From Planctomycetales bacterium (GTDB lineage: Bacteria > Planctomycetota > Planctomycetia > Isosphaerales > Isosphaeraceae): a stretch of 64,000 nucleotides of DNA. Each line of letters starts with the position of its first letter. Position 1 is the stretch's first letter. The notes under the pieces are model-generated. The model had not been told where the DNA came from, did not search any database, and worked only from the letters and a program-made list of their open reading frames with translations. A program made the position numbers and the translations under genes. The stretch spans positions 1 to 64,000 of the forward strand of contig DAIDHB010000331.1 of assembly GCA_027452145.1 (NCBI GenBank). Reading direction: 5' to 3'. Shown here one piece after another: positions 1-7,805 of the stretch.

Positions 1-223
1 AATCGGTGTGTGGCGCGGCGGTCCGATCCCGGGGGGCTGACGCCCCCCGGCTACGTCCGATCGCCCCCTGACGGGGGCTCGGAGCTCTGCCGTCTCAGAC
101 TCTTAACCGGCCAGGCCCCTCCGTGAGCCATCCATCTGCAATGCGCTCTAAGGGAAGCCCCCCGCGACTCACGTCGCCGGTTCGCCGGACGCGCCATCCC
201 AGTGCCGTCACCATGAGTCATCC
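1..223. repeat. Gene-free left edge with two G/C-run hairpins sharing a TGAC loop
   Basis: No gene is visible before the stop codon at 224. Two small palindromes lie close together: arms 29-37 and 42-50 (CCGGGGGGC against GCCCCCCGG) and arms 63-68 and 73-78 (GCCCCC against GGGGGC). Both have a 4-base TGAC loop. The same core, a G-run and C-run around TGAC/GTCA, recurs inside each arm of the larger inverted repeat at 7518-7585, so this is taken as a dispersed REP-like family rather than a simple terminator. Confidence 0.6.
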
Positions 224-1432
224 TCACGTCGCCATGGTCGTATTCCCGACGATCGTGCTGTTCGAGAGGCCATACGGGATATTCACGCCGCTGACGCTGC
301 CTCCCGCGCGGACGTTGGCGTTGATCAACCCGCCCTGGCCGCTCACGCCGCCCTGGATCGTCAAGGCCGAGAGGTTCAGCCCCACGCCCAGGTCGACCGC
401 CGACGGATTACTCTCGCCCCCCTGCCCCTGGACATAGCCGTCCACCGTGAGCGACTGGAGCGCACCATCCACGGCGATCCCGCCGCCGCCCGGCTGGATG
501 ATGATATTGCCGCCGACGGACAGGATGCCCAGGTTGCGCCCGATGAGAAGCTGGCCGCCCGAGTCGAGCCGCACCGAGCCATCCACCGTGAATGTCCCCG
601 CCTGATCGCGGCCGATCGAGAAAACCCCGTCGTGGCTGACGACCAGGTCGCTGTTGATCGCGATGGAAGCCAGCGAGTCCCGGCCGATCACAAAACGGCC
701 GCCGTCGATCGTGATCGAGCCGATCGACATCAGCCCGCTCTGGAGCACGTCGATCGGGACCGAACCGAGGGTGTTCGTCGTGGTGCTCGTCGTCGAGCTG
801 GCCGACTGAATGAGCGGCAGCAGCGTCGATAGCCCCGGCTGCGTGATCGTGTTCACGTCCCCCTCGATCACGAAGCGGCCCGTCGGCCCGAGGTCGACCG
901 CCGAGACGACCATCGCGGCCACGCTGCCGCCGACGGTCACCTGCGCGGCCGGCCCGATCGTCCCGATTTCCAGCAGGTTGAGCGAGCCGGCCAGCGGCGT
1001 CACGCGGCCGTCGAGCTCTGCGGCCGAGGCGTTCAATCCGCCGAGCTGGCCGGACCGGATCGTCAGATTCTTGATCAGCAGCGGCGTGGCGGTCGCGTGA
1101 TACCGCGGCGCGGTCTCGCTGATCGTGATCGTGGAGCTCGGGCTCGTGCCGTACGCCTCGACGTTGATCATTCCGTGGCCGGCCTGGCGGACCTCGACGG
1201 CGCCCGGCCCGGCGACCTGGATCATGTAGACCCCCGAGCGAGTCAGGACCGGCCGGTTCCTCGACGGGCCCGAGTAGCCCGAGAGTAACTGCCGGCCCTC
1301 CAGCGGCTCGAGCGCCGGGGCGACCTGAAGGCGACGACGGCGGCCGCCCCGGGCGTCGTCCGCTGAGAGGCCCTCCACGATCGCCGGGCCCCCGGCCCGG
1401 TTCCGGCTCCTCGCTCGCAGGTCCCGCAGCAT
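224..1432 (-). CDS. Secreted repeat-rich protein with planctomycete LEPLEGRQLLS motif
   Basis: A 402-residue protein of unknown function. The start at 1432 is chosen because the Arg-rich leader followed by LEPLEGRQLLS (about residues 41-51) is the usual layout of planctomycete surface proteins carrying this N-terminal motif; a further upstream start only adds low-complexity residues. After residue 60 the chain is Gly-, Ser- and Val-rich with repeated short strands (VDGSVRLDSGG, VGGNIIIQPGG, VDGYVQGQGG). This looks like a right-handed beta-helix or similar repetitive beta structure. There is no classical hydrophobic signal peptide, so export is inferred from the motif. It is transcribed divergently from the gene at 1679. 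No catalytic motif was seen. Confidence 0.7.
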   Translation of the reverse strand: MLRDLRARSRNRAGGPAIVEGLSADDARGGRRRRLQVAPALEPLEGRQLLSGYSGPSRNRPVLTRSGVYMIQVAGPGAVEVRQAGHGMINVEAYGTSPSSTITISETAPRYHATATPLLIKNLTIRSGQLGGLNASAAELDGRVTPLAGSLNLLEIGTIGPAAQVTVGGSVAAMVVSAVDLGPTGRFVIEGDVNTITQPGLSTLLPLIQSASSTTSTTTNTLGSVPIDVLQSGLMSIGSITIDGGRFVIGRDSLASIAINSDLVVSHDGVFSIGRDQAGTFTVDGSVRLDSGGQLLIGRNLGILSVGGNIIIQPGGGGIAVDGALQSLTVDGYVQGQGGESNPSAVDLGVGLNLSALTIQGGVSGQGGLINANVRAGGSVSGVNIPYGLSNSTIVGNTTMAT

Positions 1433-1678
1433 GAACTCGCCCCCTCGCCGTCCCTCGATGCGTCCGGCCCGGCCCGCCCGATCGGCCCGCAAGATCGGCC
1501 CGCGACGGCCCCTGCCCTGTCATTTCGGCTTTCAGGTGGTATCGACTTTGCCGGAAGTTCGCCATAATTGCCCCGGGGCCTCGCGCCCCAGAGGGAATGC
1601 CGGGACCGCCGGAGGGCACAATTCGCCCCACGAGCGACCTGGCCTCGCCGACGGCACGCACACGATGGGCCCACGACG

Positions 1679-2770
1679 ATGACCGAAGAGACCAAGGCGG
1701 ATCCCCAGCCCGGAATGCGGCGGATCGATCACGAATACAGCCGGTCGCTGGCCGCATTCCTGGCGCAGCACCGGGTCTCGCTGCTGATCACGACCTACGA
1801 GGCGGGTCGGCTGGTCCTGGCCGCGCCCTCGGCGGACGGGCGCGAGCTCGACCTCTCGTACCGAGGGCTGACCAGCCCGATGGGCGTCGCGATCCGCCCT
1901 GACGCCGAGACCCTCGCGGTCGCCGTGCAGGACCAGGTCTGGCAGTTCCGCAACGTGCCGGGCCTGGCTTCCCGGCTCGATCCGCCCGGCACGCACGACG
2001 CCTGCTACCTGCCACGGCAGTCCGTGTACACCGGGCCGATCGACGCGCATGAGATGGCCTGGTGCGGCGGCGACCTCTGGATCGTCAACACCCTGTTCTC
2101 GTGCCTGTCCACGCTGGATGGCGTGCACAACTTCGTCCCTCGGTGGAAGCCTCGTTTCATCTCGGCAATCGCCGCCGAGGACCGCTGCCACCTCAATGGC
2201 CTGGGGCTGATCGGCGGCCAGCCGGCGTATGTCACCGCGCTGGGAGAAACCGACACCAAGGAGGGTTGGCGCCCCGGCAAGGCTACGGGCGGCTGCCTGA
2301 TCGACATCAAAAGCGGCCAGCCGGTCGTCCGCGGGCTCTCGATGCCGCACTCGCCCCGGCCGCGGGATGGCGGCGTCCTGTTGCTGGAATCGGGCCGGGG
2401 TCGGATCGTCCGCGCCGATCCGGGCAGCGGAGCGGTCGAGCCGATCGCCGAGGTGCCGGGCTACGGCCGCGGCTTCGCGTTCGTCGGCGGGTATGCGTTC
2501 GTCGGGCTGTCGCGGTTCCGCAAGTCGTCGTCGACCCAGACCTTCGGCAACCTGCCGATCTCCGAGCGGACGACGCCCCTGACCTGCGGCGTCTCGGTGG
2601 TCGACCTGGCCGGCGGCCGCGAGGTCGCCCGGCTGGAGTTCCACACCGGCATCGACGAGATCTTCGACGTCCAGGTGCTCCCCTACCGTCATCCCTGGTT
2701 CTCGGGCCCGCATCCCAAGACCGACGAGATCCCGCCGATCTGGGTCGTGCCCGAACCGCGCGGGTTGTGA
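1679..2770 (+). CDS. TIGR03032/DUF4915-type conserved protein
   Basis: A 363-residue protein that resembles the TIGR03032 family of unknown function. It opens with HEYSRSLAAFLAQHRVSLLITTY-type sequence, which in the family precedes a beta-propeller-like domain, and has family-like stretches such as THDACYLPRQSVYTG (about residue 105) and MAWCGGDLWIVNT (about residue 125). The ATG at 1679 is preferred over the TTG at 1568 because the latter adds 37 Arg/Pro-rich residues; no strong Shine-Dalgarno sequence is visible. No signal peptide or membrane segment was seen, so it is probably cytoplasmic. It stands alone, divergent from 224-1432. The family assignment is by eye. Confidence 0.65.
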   Translation: MTEETKADPQPGMRRIDHEYSRSLAAFLAQHRVSLLITTYEAGRLVLAAPSADGRELDLSYRGLTSPMGVAIRPDAETLAVAVQDQVWQFRNVPGLASRLDPPGTHDACYLPRQSVYTGPIDAHEMAWCGGDLWIVNTLFSCLSTLDGVHNFVPRWKPRFISAIAAEDRCHLNGLGLIGGQPAYVTALGETDTKEGWRPGKATGGCLIDIKSGQPVVRGLSMPHSPRPRDGGVLLLESGRGRIVRADPGSGAVEPIAEVPGYGRGFAFVGGYAFVGLSRFRKSSSTQTFGNLPISERTTPLTCGVSVVDLAGGREVARLEFHTGIDEIFDVQVLPYRHPWFSGPHPKTDEIPPIWVVPEPRGL

Positions 2771-3052
2771 GAATTCGGGGCCGAGGGCTTTACGGCTGGA
2801 CCGAATCGGCCTGGGACGCCGGACCTTCGCGCGGCGCACAGACCGCGACTTTGAGTTCCCCGATCAGTTCAGTCCGTCCTGGACCGGTCCGATGCTGGAG
2901 GCGGCTCCGTCCGCCAATCCGGGCCGGCCGGTGCCGCCCAGGGACCCCGGCGCCCTGCCGGCGCCAAGGCACTCCGTCCCGGTTATCTCACGTCCGTCCC
3001 CTTCGTCTCTCGCGGGCTGGCGCCACTTCGCCGGAGGGGTACAATCATCCTG

Positions 3053-3060
3053 AAGGAGGT
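3053..3060 (+). promoter_or_regulatory. Strong ribosome binding site of the antitoxin gene
   Basis: AAGGAGGT lies five bases before the ATG at 3066. It is one of the best Shine-Dalgarno matches in the window and fixes the start of the antitoxin-like gene. Confidence 0.8.
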
Positions 3061-3065
3061 ATCCC

Positions 3066-3401
3066 ATGAGCGCGGCGACCATGATCGTGGAGGGCGTGGT
3101 GAAGCCCGACGGCACGCTTGAGGTACCCCAGAAGCTCGATCTTCCGGCGGGGCCCGTCCAGGTCACCATCCGGTCCATCGCCGGGCCGACCCAGCCCGAA
3201 CGGTTCTGGGCGATGATGGAATCCCTCTGGGCGGATCTGCGCACCGGCCACCGCGCCCCGCGGACCCGGGAGGAGATCGATGCGGAAATCGACGCCCTGC
3301 GAATCGAGGCGGAAGAGGAGATGCAGTCCATGGAACGCCTCCAGGAGGAGTATCGTCGGGCCAGGGAGCAGGCACGCAGCCAGGAGGAGCGGCCTCGCTG
3401 A
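3066..3401 (+). CDS. Antitoxin-like protein of a PIN toxin-antitoxin pair
   Basis: A 111-residue protein. Residues 6-35 (MIVEGVVKPDGTLEVPQKLD) look like the short beta-strand DNA-binding segment of DUF104/AbrB-like antitoxins, which typically read EGxLxPLEPLDLPEG. The C-terminal half (about 65-111) is a highly charged helix rich in Glu, Arg and Gln and probably a coiled coil that would hold the toxin. Its TGA overlaps the ATG of the PIN gene by one base (position 3401), the tight coupling usual for toxin-antitoxin operons. In the family the antitoxin represses its own promoter. Its partner here is frameshifted, so the antitoxin may no longer have a target. Confidence 0.6.
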   Translation: MSAATMIVEGVVKPDGTLEVPQKLDLPAGPVQVTIRSIAGPTQPERFWAMMESLWADLRTGHRAPRTREEIDAEIDALRIEAEEEMQSMERLQEEYRRAREQARSQEERPR

Positions 3402-3798
3402 TGGTCTTCCTGGATGCCAACCCGGTCATCTACCTGATAGAGCAGCCCGCCCATCTCGGGCCGAAAGTCACGGCGCGAGTGGCCGTGCTGCTGACGGGCG
3501 GCGAACGGCTGGCAGTCAGCGACCTGGTGCGGATGGAGTGCCAGGTTGGCCCGCTCAAGGCGAACGACGCCGCACTCCTGGCCAGGTACATCACCTTCTT
3601 TGCCTCGCCCGACCTGGATGTTCTGCCTGTCTCGCCGGCCGGTGCGATCGAGCCGCGCGAATTCGGGCACAACACGGCTTCAGGCCCATGGACTCCCTGC
3701 ACCTGGCCTCCGCCGTCGAGTATGGGTGTACGCTCTTCCTGACCAGCGACGCGCAACTGAAGCGATTCCCCGACATCCTCGTGGAGATCCTCTCATAA
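3401..3798 (+). pseudogene. PIN-domain (VapC-like) toxin, frameshifted
   Basis: The first frame (3401 to about 3655) gives a PIN N-terminus, MVFLDANPVIYLIEQP with its first acidic residue, then SDLVRMECQVGPLK with the second. It then drifts into non-PIN sequence and stops at 3742. The PIN C-terminus continues in another frame, RIRAQHGFRPMDSLHLAS and LFLTSDAQLKRFP, ending with TAA at 3796-3798. The switch is near 3645-3660 and fits loss of one base relative to an intact ancestor. The last catalytic Asp residues fall after the break, so the product should be an inactive nuclease. A sequencing error would look the same. Confidence 0.7.
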
Positions 3799-3973
3799 GA
3801 TTATGAGCAAGCCGAGTCGGGCCCATCGAACGACGGCGGCTCCCGGTTGTCGGGGACCTTTCGACTCAAGAAGATGGTTGCGCCGAGAATCTCGCACGCC
3901 CCACAACCAGTTTTCAGGCTGGGTAAAGCCTCGGATCGCCCAGTCCAGGCCCCACGACCGACCCCTCACCCCA

Positions 3974-4014
3974 CCACTGACCACTGACCACTGACCACTG
4001 ACCACTGACCACTG
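3974..4014 (+). repeat. Heptamer tandem repeat, CCACTGA x ~6
   Basis: Six nearly perfect units of the 7-base motif CCACTGA lie about 40 bases upstream of the ThuA-like gene. The rest of the 3799-4056 gap contains no gene. A second heptamer array of the same length lies at 28824-28865. Confidence 0.9.
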
Positions 4015-4056
4015 CGGGTGCGGCCGACAGCCGCGCCGGGAAAGCGAGCGTCCCCG

Positions 4057-5298
4057 ATGAAGAGATGGGCCGGATTGCTGTGCATCGTCCCCTGCCTCCT
4101 GTCTTCCGCGGCCGCTGGCGACGAGCCGCCCCGGCCGATCCGGGCGTTGCTCGTGCTCGGCGGGTGCTGCCACGATTACGCCAGGCAGAAGGACCTGCTG
4201 ACCCGCGGCATCTCCGCGCGGGCGCACGTCGAGTGGACCGTCGCCTATGACCCGAACAAGACCAACGGGCACAAGAACCCCGTCTACGACAATCCGGACT
4301 GGGCCAGGGGCTTTGATATCATCGTCCATGACGAGTGCTCCTCACACGTGGACGACATGGCGAGCATCGAGACCATCCTCAAGCCCCACCGGGAGGGTCT
4401 CCCCGGCGTCGTGCTCCACTGCGGGATGCACTGCTACCGCACCGAGGGCTGGAACAAGCGCCGGGCCACGCCCTGGATGCAGTTCACCGGTCTGATCTCC
4501 ACCGGCCATGGGCCGCAGCAGCCGATCGCCGTGGCCTTCGTGGATAAGGACCACCCGATCACCCGACCGCTGGCCGACTGGACCACCGTCAACGAGGAGC
4601 TGTACAACAACGCCGCCGGCCACATCGAGCCGACCGCGCACGCCCTCGCCCGCGGCAAGCAGGGGCGGACCGAGTGGACCGTGGCCTGGACCAACACTTA
4701 TAACAACAAGGCCCGGGTCTTCAGCACGACGCTCGGCCACAACAACGCGACGGTCAGCGACCCGCGCTACCTGGACCTCGTCACCCGCGGCCTGCTCTGG
4801 GCGGTGGATAAGCTCGACGACCGTTATCTCAAGCCCGAGGCCCAGACCGTCCCCGAGGACCTCGCCCACGGCAAGCCGGCGACGGCCTCCTCGACGGAGA
4901 ACGCCGACCATCGCCCCGGCGCGGCCGTCGACGGCGACCCCGCGACCCGCTGGTCCGCCGAGGGCGCCTCGGTACCGCAGTGGTGGCAGGTGGACCTCGG
5001 CCGGCCCCGGGACCTGACCGGCATCCGCATCGTCTGGGAACGGGACGGCGTCGATTACCGCTACAAGGTCGAGGGCTCGGAGGACGGCCGCGACTGGGTC
5101 ATGCTCTCGGACCAGAAGAGTACCGAGGGCCGCGACCGCGACCGGGACCGCACCCACCCCTTCCTGGCCCGGAAGGTTCGGCACGTCCGGGTGACCGCGA
5201 CGCAGCTCCCGCCCGGCGCCCGGGCCAGCCTGGCCGAGGTGCAGGTCCTGGGAACGGACAGGGTCCCCGCGCCGGCCCGGGCGGCGGCCCGCCCGTGA
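4057..5298 (+). CDS. ThuA-like domain protein with C-terminal F5/8 type C (discoidin) domain
   Basis: A 413-residue secreted protein. Residues 1-22 (MKRWAGLLCIVPCLLSSAAA) are a signal peptide, which fixes the ATG at 4057 over the upstream GTG at 4018. Residues about 30-270 match the trehalose-utilisation/ThuA-like fold of the glutamine-amidotransferase-like superfamily: LLVLGGCCHDY, then GFDIIVHDECS, VVLHCGMHCYR, and TLGHNNATVSDPRYLDLVTRGLLWA near the end. Residues about 280-400 match a discoidin carbohydrate-binding domain: GKPATASS, AAVDGDPATRWSAEG, QWWQVDLGRPRDLTGIRIVW. Such fusions are common in planctomycetes and are thought to act on sugars in the periplasm or outside the cell. The enzymatic activity of ThuA-like proteins here is not known. 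It is flanked by gene-poor DNA and is probably monocistronic. Confidence 0.85.
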   Translation: MKRWAGLLCIVPCLLSSAAAGDEPPRPIRALLVLGGCCHDYARQKDLLTRGISARAHVEWTVAYDPNKTNGHKNPVYDNPDWARGFDIIVHDECSSHVDDMASIETILKPHREGLPGVVLHCGMHCYRTEGWNKRRATPWMQFTGLISTGHGPQQPIAVAFVDKDHPITRPLADWTTVNEELYNNAAGHIEPTAHALARGKQGRTEWTVAWTNTYNNKARVFSTTLGHNNATVSDPRYLDLVTRGLLWAVDKLDDRYLKPEAQTVPEDLAHGKPATASSTENADHRPGAAVDGDPATRWSAEGASVPQWWQVDLGRPRDLTGIRIVWERDGVDYRYKVEGSEDGRDWVMLSDQKSTEGRDRDRDRTHPFLARKVRHVRVTATQLPPGARASLAEVQVLGTDRVPAPARAAARP

Positions 5299-5741
5299 GC
5301 GATCCGGCCCGCCGGCACGGCTGAGCCGCCCGGAAGGATTCCCTCGCCCGACACACAAGACCCCGGATACGGTCCGATTCCTGGGAGGGGGAGGCTCTTC
5401 CGGGCCTTCCCGCTCGGTCGGGCAGGGCGAGTTCAGCCCGGGCGTCCTGCTGCCATTCGACGGGATCCTCGAAACCCGAAGGGCCGGCGGTCGCCGAGAT
5501 CGGCGGCACCAGGAGCGTGGCGCGAACCGAGAGAGCAGCGGGCCGGAGCGGACGACCCGCTCGATGTCGGCCCAGCAGGCGGCGGCGAGCTCGTCGAGCC
5601 CGATGCCGAGGCACTGACGCAGGTCCGACTCGAACGTATGCTGGCAGGTGGTGTACAGTGCCAGGAATCGCTCCGTCGAGTTTGTGCCCGGTTGCCGTTG
5701 GAAGACAGGCAGTGCCGGCGTTCCTGGGATCCGGCGCGAGA
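5299..5741. other. Gap with no recognisable intact gene
   Basis: No start-to-stop gene with family features was seen. On the minus strand, about 5520-5705, one frame reads natural-looking protein (TERFLALYTTCQHTFESD, then GLDELAAACWADIERVVRSG), which suggests a remnant of an unidentified gene. The rest of that frame is Arg/Pro-rich shadow sequence. Confidence 0.4.
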
Positions 5742-6647
5742 TCAGGCCGTGGCGAGCAGGCTCTCCCAGTCGGAGACGTTCGCGTCGTACACGCGCAGCG
5801 TCATCCTCTCCAGGCGTTCGACGTCGTGGATCGCCTCGACCGCGGCATGAGTCGCCTCGTTCGGATCTCCGAAGCGGTTGCCGCCGAGCACCAGAAGCAT
5901 CCGGCGGGCCTCGGCAATTTGGCCCTCGTCGCGGCCCTCCTTGAGGATGGCCTGGTAGGTCGTGGATTCGCGCATGTTCTTCCACACTCCTTTCACCAAC
6001 CGAGTGGCCAGTTTCTCGTCGTAACGGAACCCCATCAGGAGCAGCGAGGCCATCCAGAGCATGTCCGCCCTCGGCTCCGGCTCCGGGTTGATCCGCTCCG
6101 CCATCCGCCGAACCAGGTCGGGCAGGTCCGCCTCGGCCACGCGAGTCAATGGGGCCAGCGGCACCAGGTTGACCCCGCCGACCAGGTACGGCTCCGGGGA
6201 TTCCTGCCACATCCGCACCACACGGTAATTCTACCGATTCGTCAGCCAGCCGTTTGGAAGCTGGCGCTCGTACTCGCCGGTCAGGCCGGGCGAGTCGGCC
6301 TCCTTGCGCAGAAGGATCAAGACCGTAAGTACCGGCAGGTGGTGCCGGTAGTCGAGGGCGACCTGGCGATACCAGAGTTTGCGGGCGAGCTCGGCGTCGT
6401 GGTAGGAGTGGGGCTCGAGGTCGACGAGGTACGGGGTAGGCGCATCGACTTTCAGCACCTTGTCGGCGGAAGCGGTGAGGGTGGTGATCTCCGAGTCGAC
6501 GACAGAGACCGGTCCGGGCGGTCCGGTCCCGAACTGATCCACCCAGGCTGTGGGGCCATCCCAGACCAGCTCCTTGGCCGAGACATCGACGCGGTTGGGT
6601 CCATCGTGGGCCCCTTTTTTTGTCCGATCGATGCTGGAATCGTCCAG
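5742..6647 (-). pseudogene. Rpn-like (PD-(D/E)XK) putative nuclease/transposase family gene with in-frame TAG
   Basis: Two pieces of one frame are separated by TAG at 6231-6233. The upstream piece reads KVLKVDAPTPYLVDLEPHSY and DYRHHLPVLTVLILLRKEAD, the nuclease-like core of the Rpn/PDDEXK transposase-like family that is expanded in planctomycetes. The stop sits exactly where family members continue as YRVVRMWE, and the codons after it read NYRVVRMWQESPEPYL. The second piece has LVPLAPLTRVAEADLPDLV, STTYQAILKEGRDEG and LLVLGGNRFGDPN, typical of the C-terminus. The open frame continues upstream to 6647 (with GPNRVDVSAKELVWDGP) but contains no ATG, so the start may also be lost. One nonsense change, possibly two lesions, argues for decay. 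Confidence 0.75.
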
Positions 6648-6759
6648 TCATCAGGATCGGCTTCGGCGACCCAGGAAATGCAGCCGCCGCTAGCTGTTCC
6701 GGTCCGGGTGAGATGGCCCATGGCCGCTGCTTCGAAGATTCGGGGCCACCTTCTCTGAC

Positions 6760-7491
6760 TCAACCCTTCCCCGGCGTCTCGATGAGCTCCTTGAGCATCG
6801 CGGGGTAGACCGCCCAGGCCTCCTGGTAGGTGGCTTCCAGGGGGGCGGGGATATAGCGCGTCTCGGAGAGGAAGATCGGCAGCGAGGGGAGCGGGTCGCC
6901 GATCCCGACCGACTCGACATAGGCCGTCGGGATGTCTCCGCCGAGGTAGGACGCGACGATGAACGGCTTGCCCGGGGGCGCCTCGAAGGGTTCGTCGCCG
7001 AGCTCGTCCCAGATCGCCTTATGGATTCCCTGGGGGTCGCGGGGCGTCGGTGGGAAGAGGTCGACGACCAGCAGGTTGATCCCCTGGCTGAGGATGTCCG
7101 CGGCCTTCTCGACGAACGACCGGATCGCGTGGCGGCTCTCCTTGTTGCCCGGCGAGACGATCTCGATGATGGCGACCACCTTCCCCCGCCCGTGCCGGAT
7201 CACGACGCGGTCAGCTCGCCGGGCATAGTTGATCCGTTCCATCCGGGCGATGACTCGTGCTGTCGGCGGGGCCTCGGCCACGGCGATTCCGCCTTCGGGC
7301 CAATCCTTCGACTCGCGAGCCTGCAGGGTGACGACGTCCGGGATCGGGCGGCCGGTGACCTGCTCCACCATGGCCATGTATCCCGGAGGGAGCAGGCCGC
7401 CGTTCAGGGAGTCTCCGATCGCGCCCACCCAGCGTTGGTGGAAATGGTGAAAATCCCCGGCCCCGACCCGTGTCCAGTTGTGGATTGGCAT
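6760..7491 (-). CDS. DUF4058 family protein
   Basis: A 243-residue protein that starts MPIHNWTRVGAGDFHHFH, the hallmark of DUF4058, at the ATG at 7491. The middle contains VVAIIEIVSPGNKES followed by LLVVDLFPPTPRDP. The E-x-x-SP-x-x-K arrangement resembles the PD-(D/E)XK-like motif of Uma2-type putative nucleases. The C-terminus has RYIPAPLEATYQEAW, also family-typical. The function is not established. It has no signal peptide and no operon partner. A diverged paralog lies at 15359-16009 on the same strand. Confidence 0.85.
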   Translation of the reverse strand: MPIHNWTRVGAGDFHHFHQRWVGAIGDSLNGGLLPPGYMAMVEQVTGRPIPDVVTLQARESKDWPEGGIAVAEAPPTARVIARMERINYARRADRVVIRHGRGKVVAIIEIVSPGNKESRHAIRSFVEKAADILSQGINLLVVDLFPPTPRDPQGIHKAIWDELGDEPFEAPPGKPFIVASYLGGDIPTAYVESVGIGDPLPSLPIFLSETRYIPAPLEATYQEAWAVYPAMLKELIETPGKG

Positions 7492-7517
7492 GACACCTGG
7501 CTCCGTATTGCGAAATT

Positions 7518-7585
7518 GGCGAGCGGGGGGCGTCAGCCCCCTGTCCGGAGCGGAGAAGACAGGGGGCTGACGCCCCCCGCTCGCC
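7518..7585. repeat. Perfect 27-bp inverted repeat, REP-like
   Basis: Arms 7518-7544 and 7559-7585 are perfectly complementary and separated by a 14-base loop. Each arm itself contains a G6C run, GTCA or TGAC, and a GC5 run, the same core as the hairpins at 29-78. It lies between the divergent genes at 7491 and 7806. The 7492-7805 gap holds nothing else recognisable. Confidence 0.9.
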
Positions 7586-7805
7586 TCGTTCGGGACAGAT
7601 GCTCACCGCGATTGTAACAACGCCCGTGGCGCTCGTTCGAGACCGGCGGGTCTTGGGCCGGCTGCGTCCAGATCTCGCGCCCCCGAGCGGTCCGGCCCGT
7701 CGGGCCGGGACGAAACTGCTGCGCTCACCGGAAAAAAGTCCCATCCGCTCGCGCTCGGGCTGACAGTATATAGTCAGGGAACCCATCGTCCCTGGAGCGA
7801 ACCGG

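Noticed and set aside
3974-4014. CRISPR-like array
   Set aside because: The 7-base units are contiguous with no spacers, so it is a simple tandem repeat.
4342-6651. A 769-codon minus-strand frame across the ThuA-like gene and the Rpn-like pseudogene
   Set aside because: It is an off-frame shadow of both; only the short stretch at 5520-5705 looks protein-like and is reported separately.
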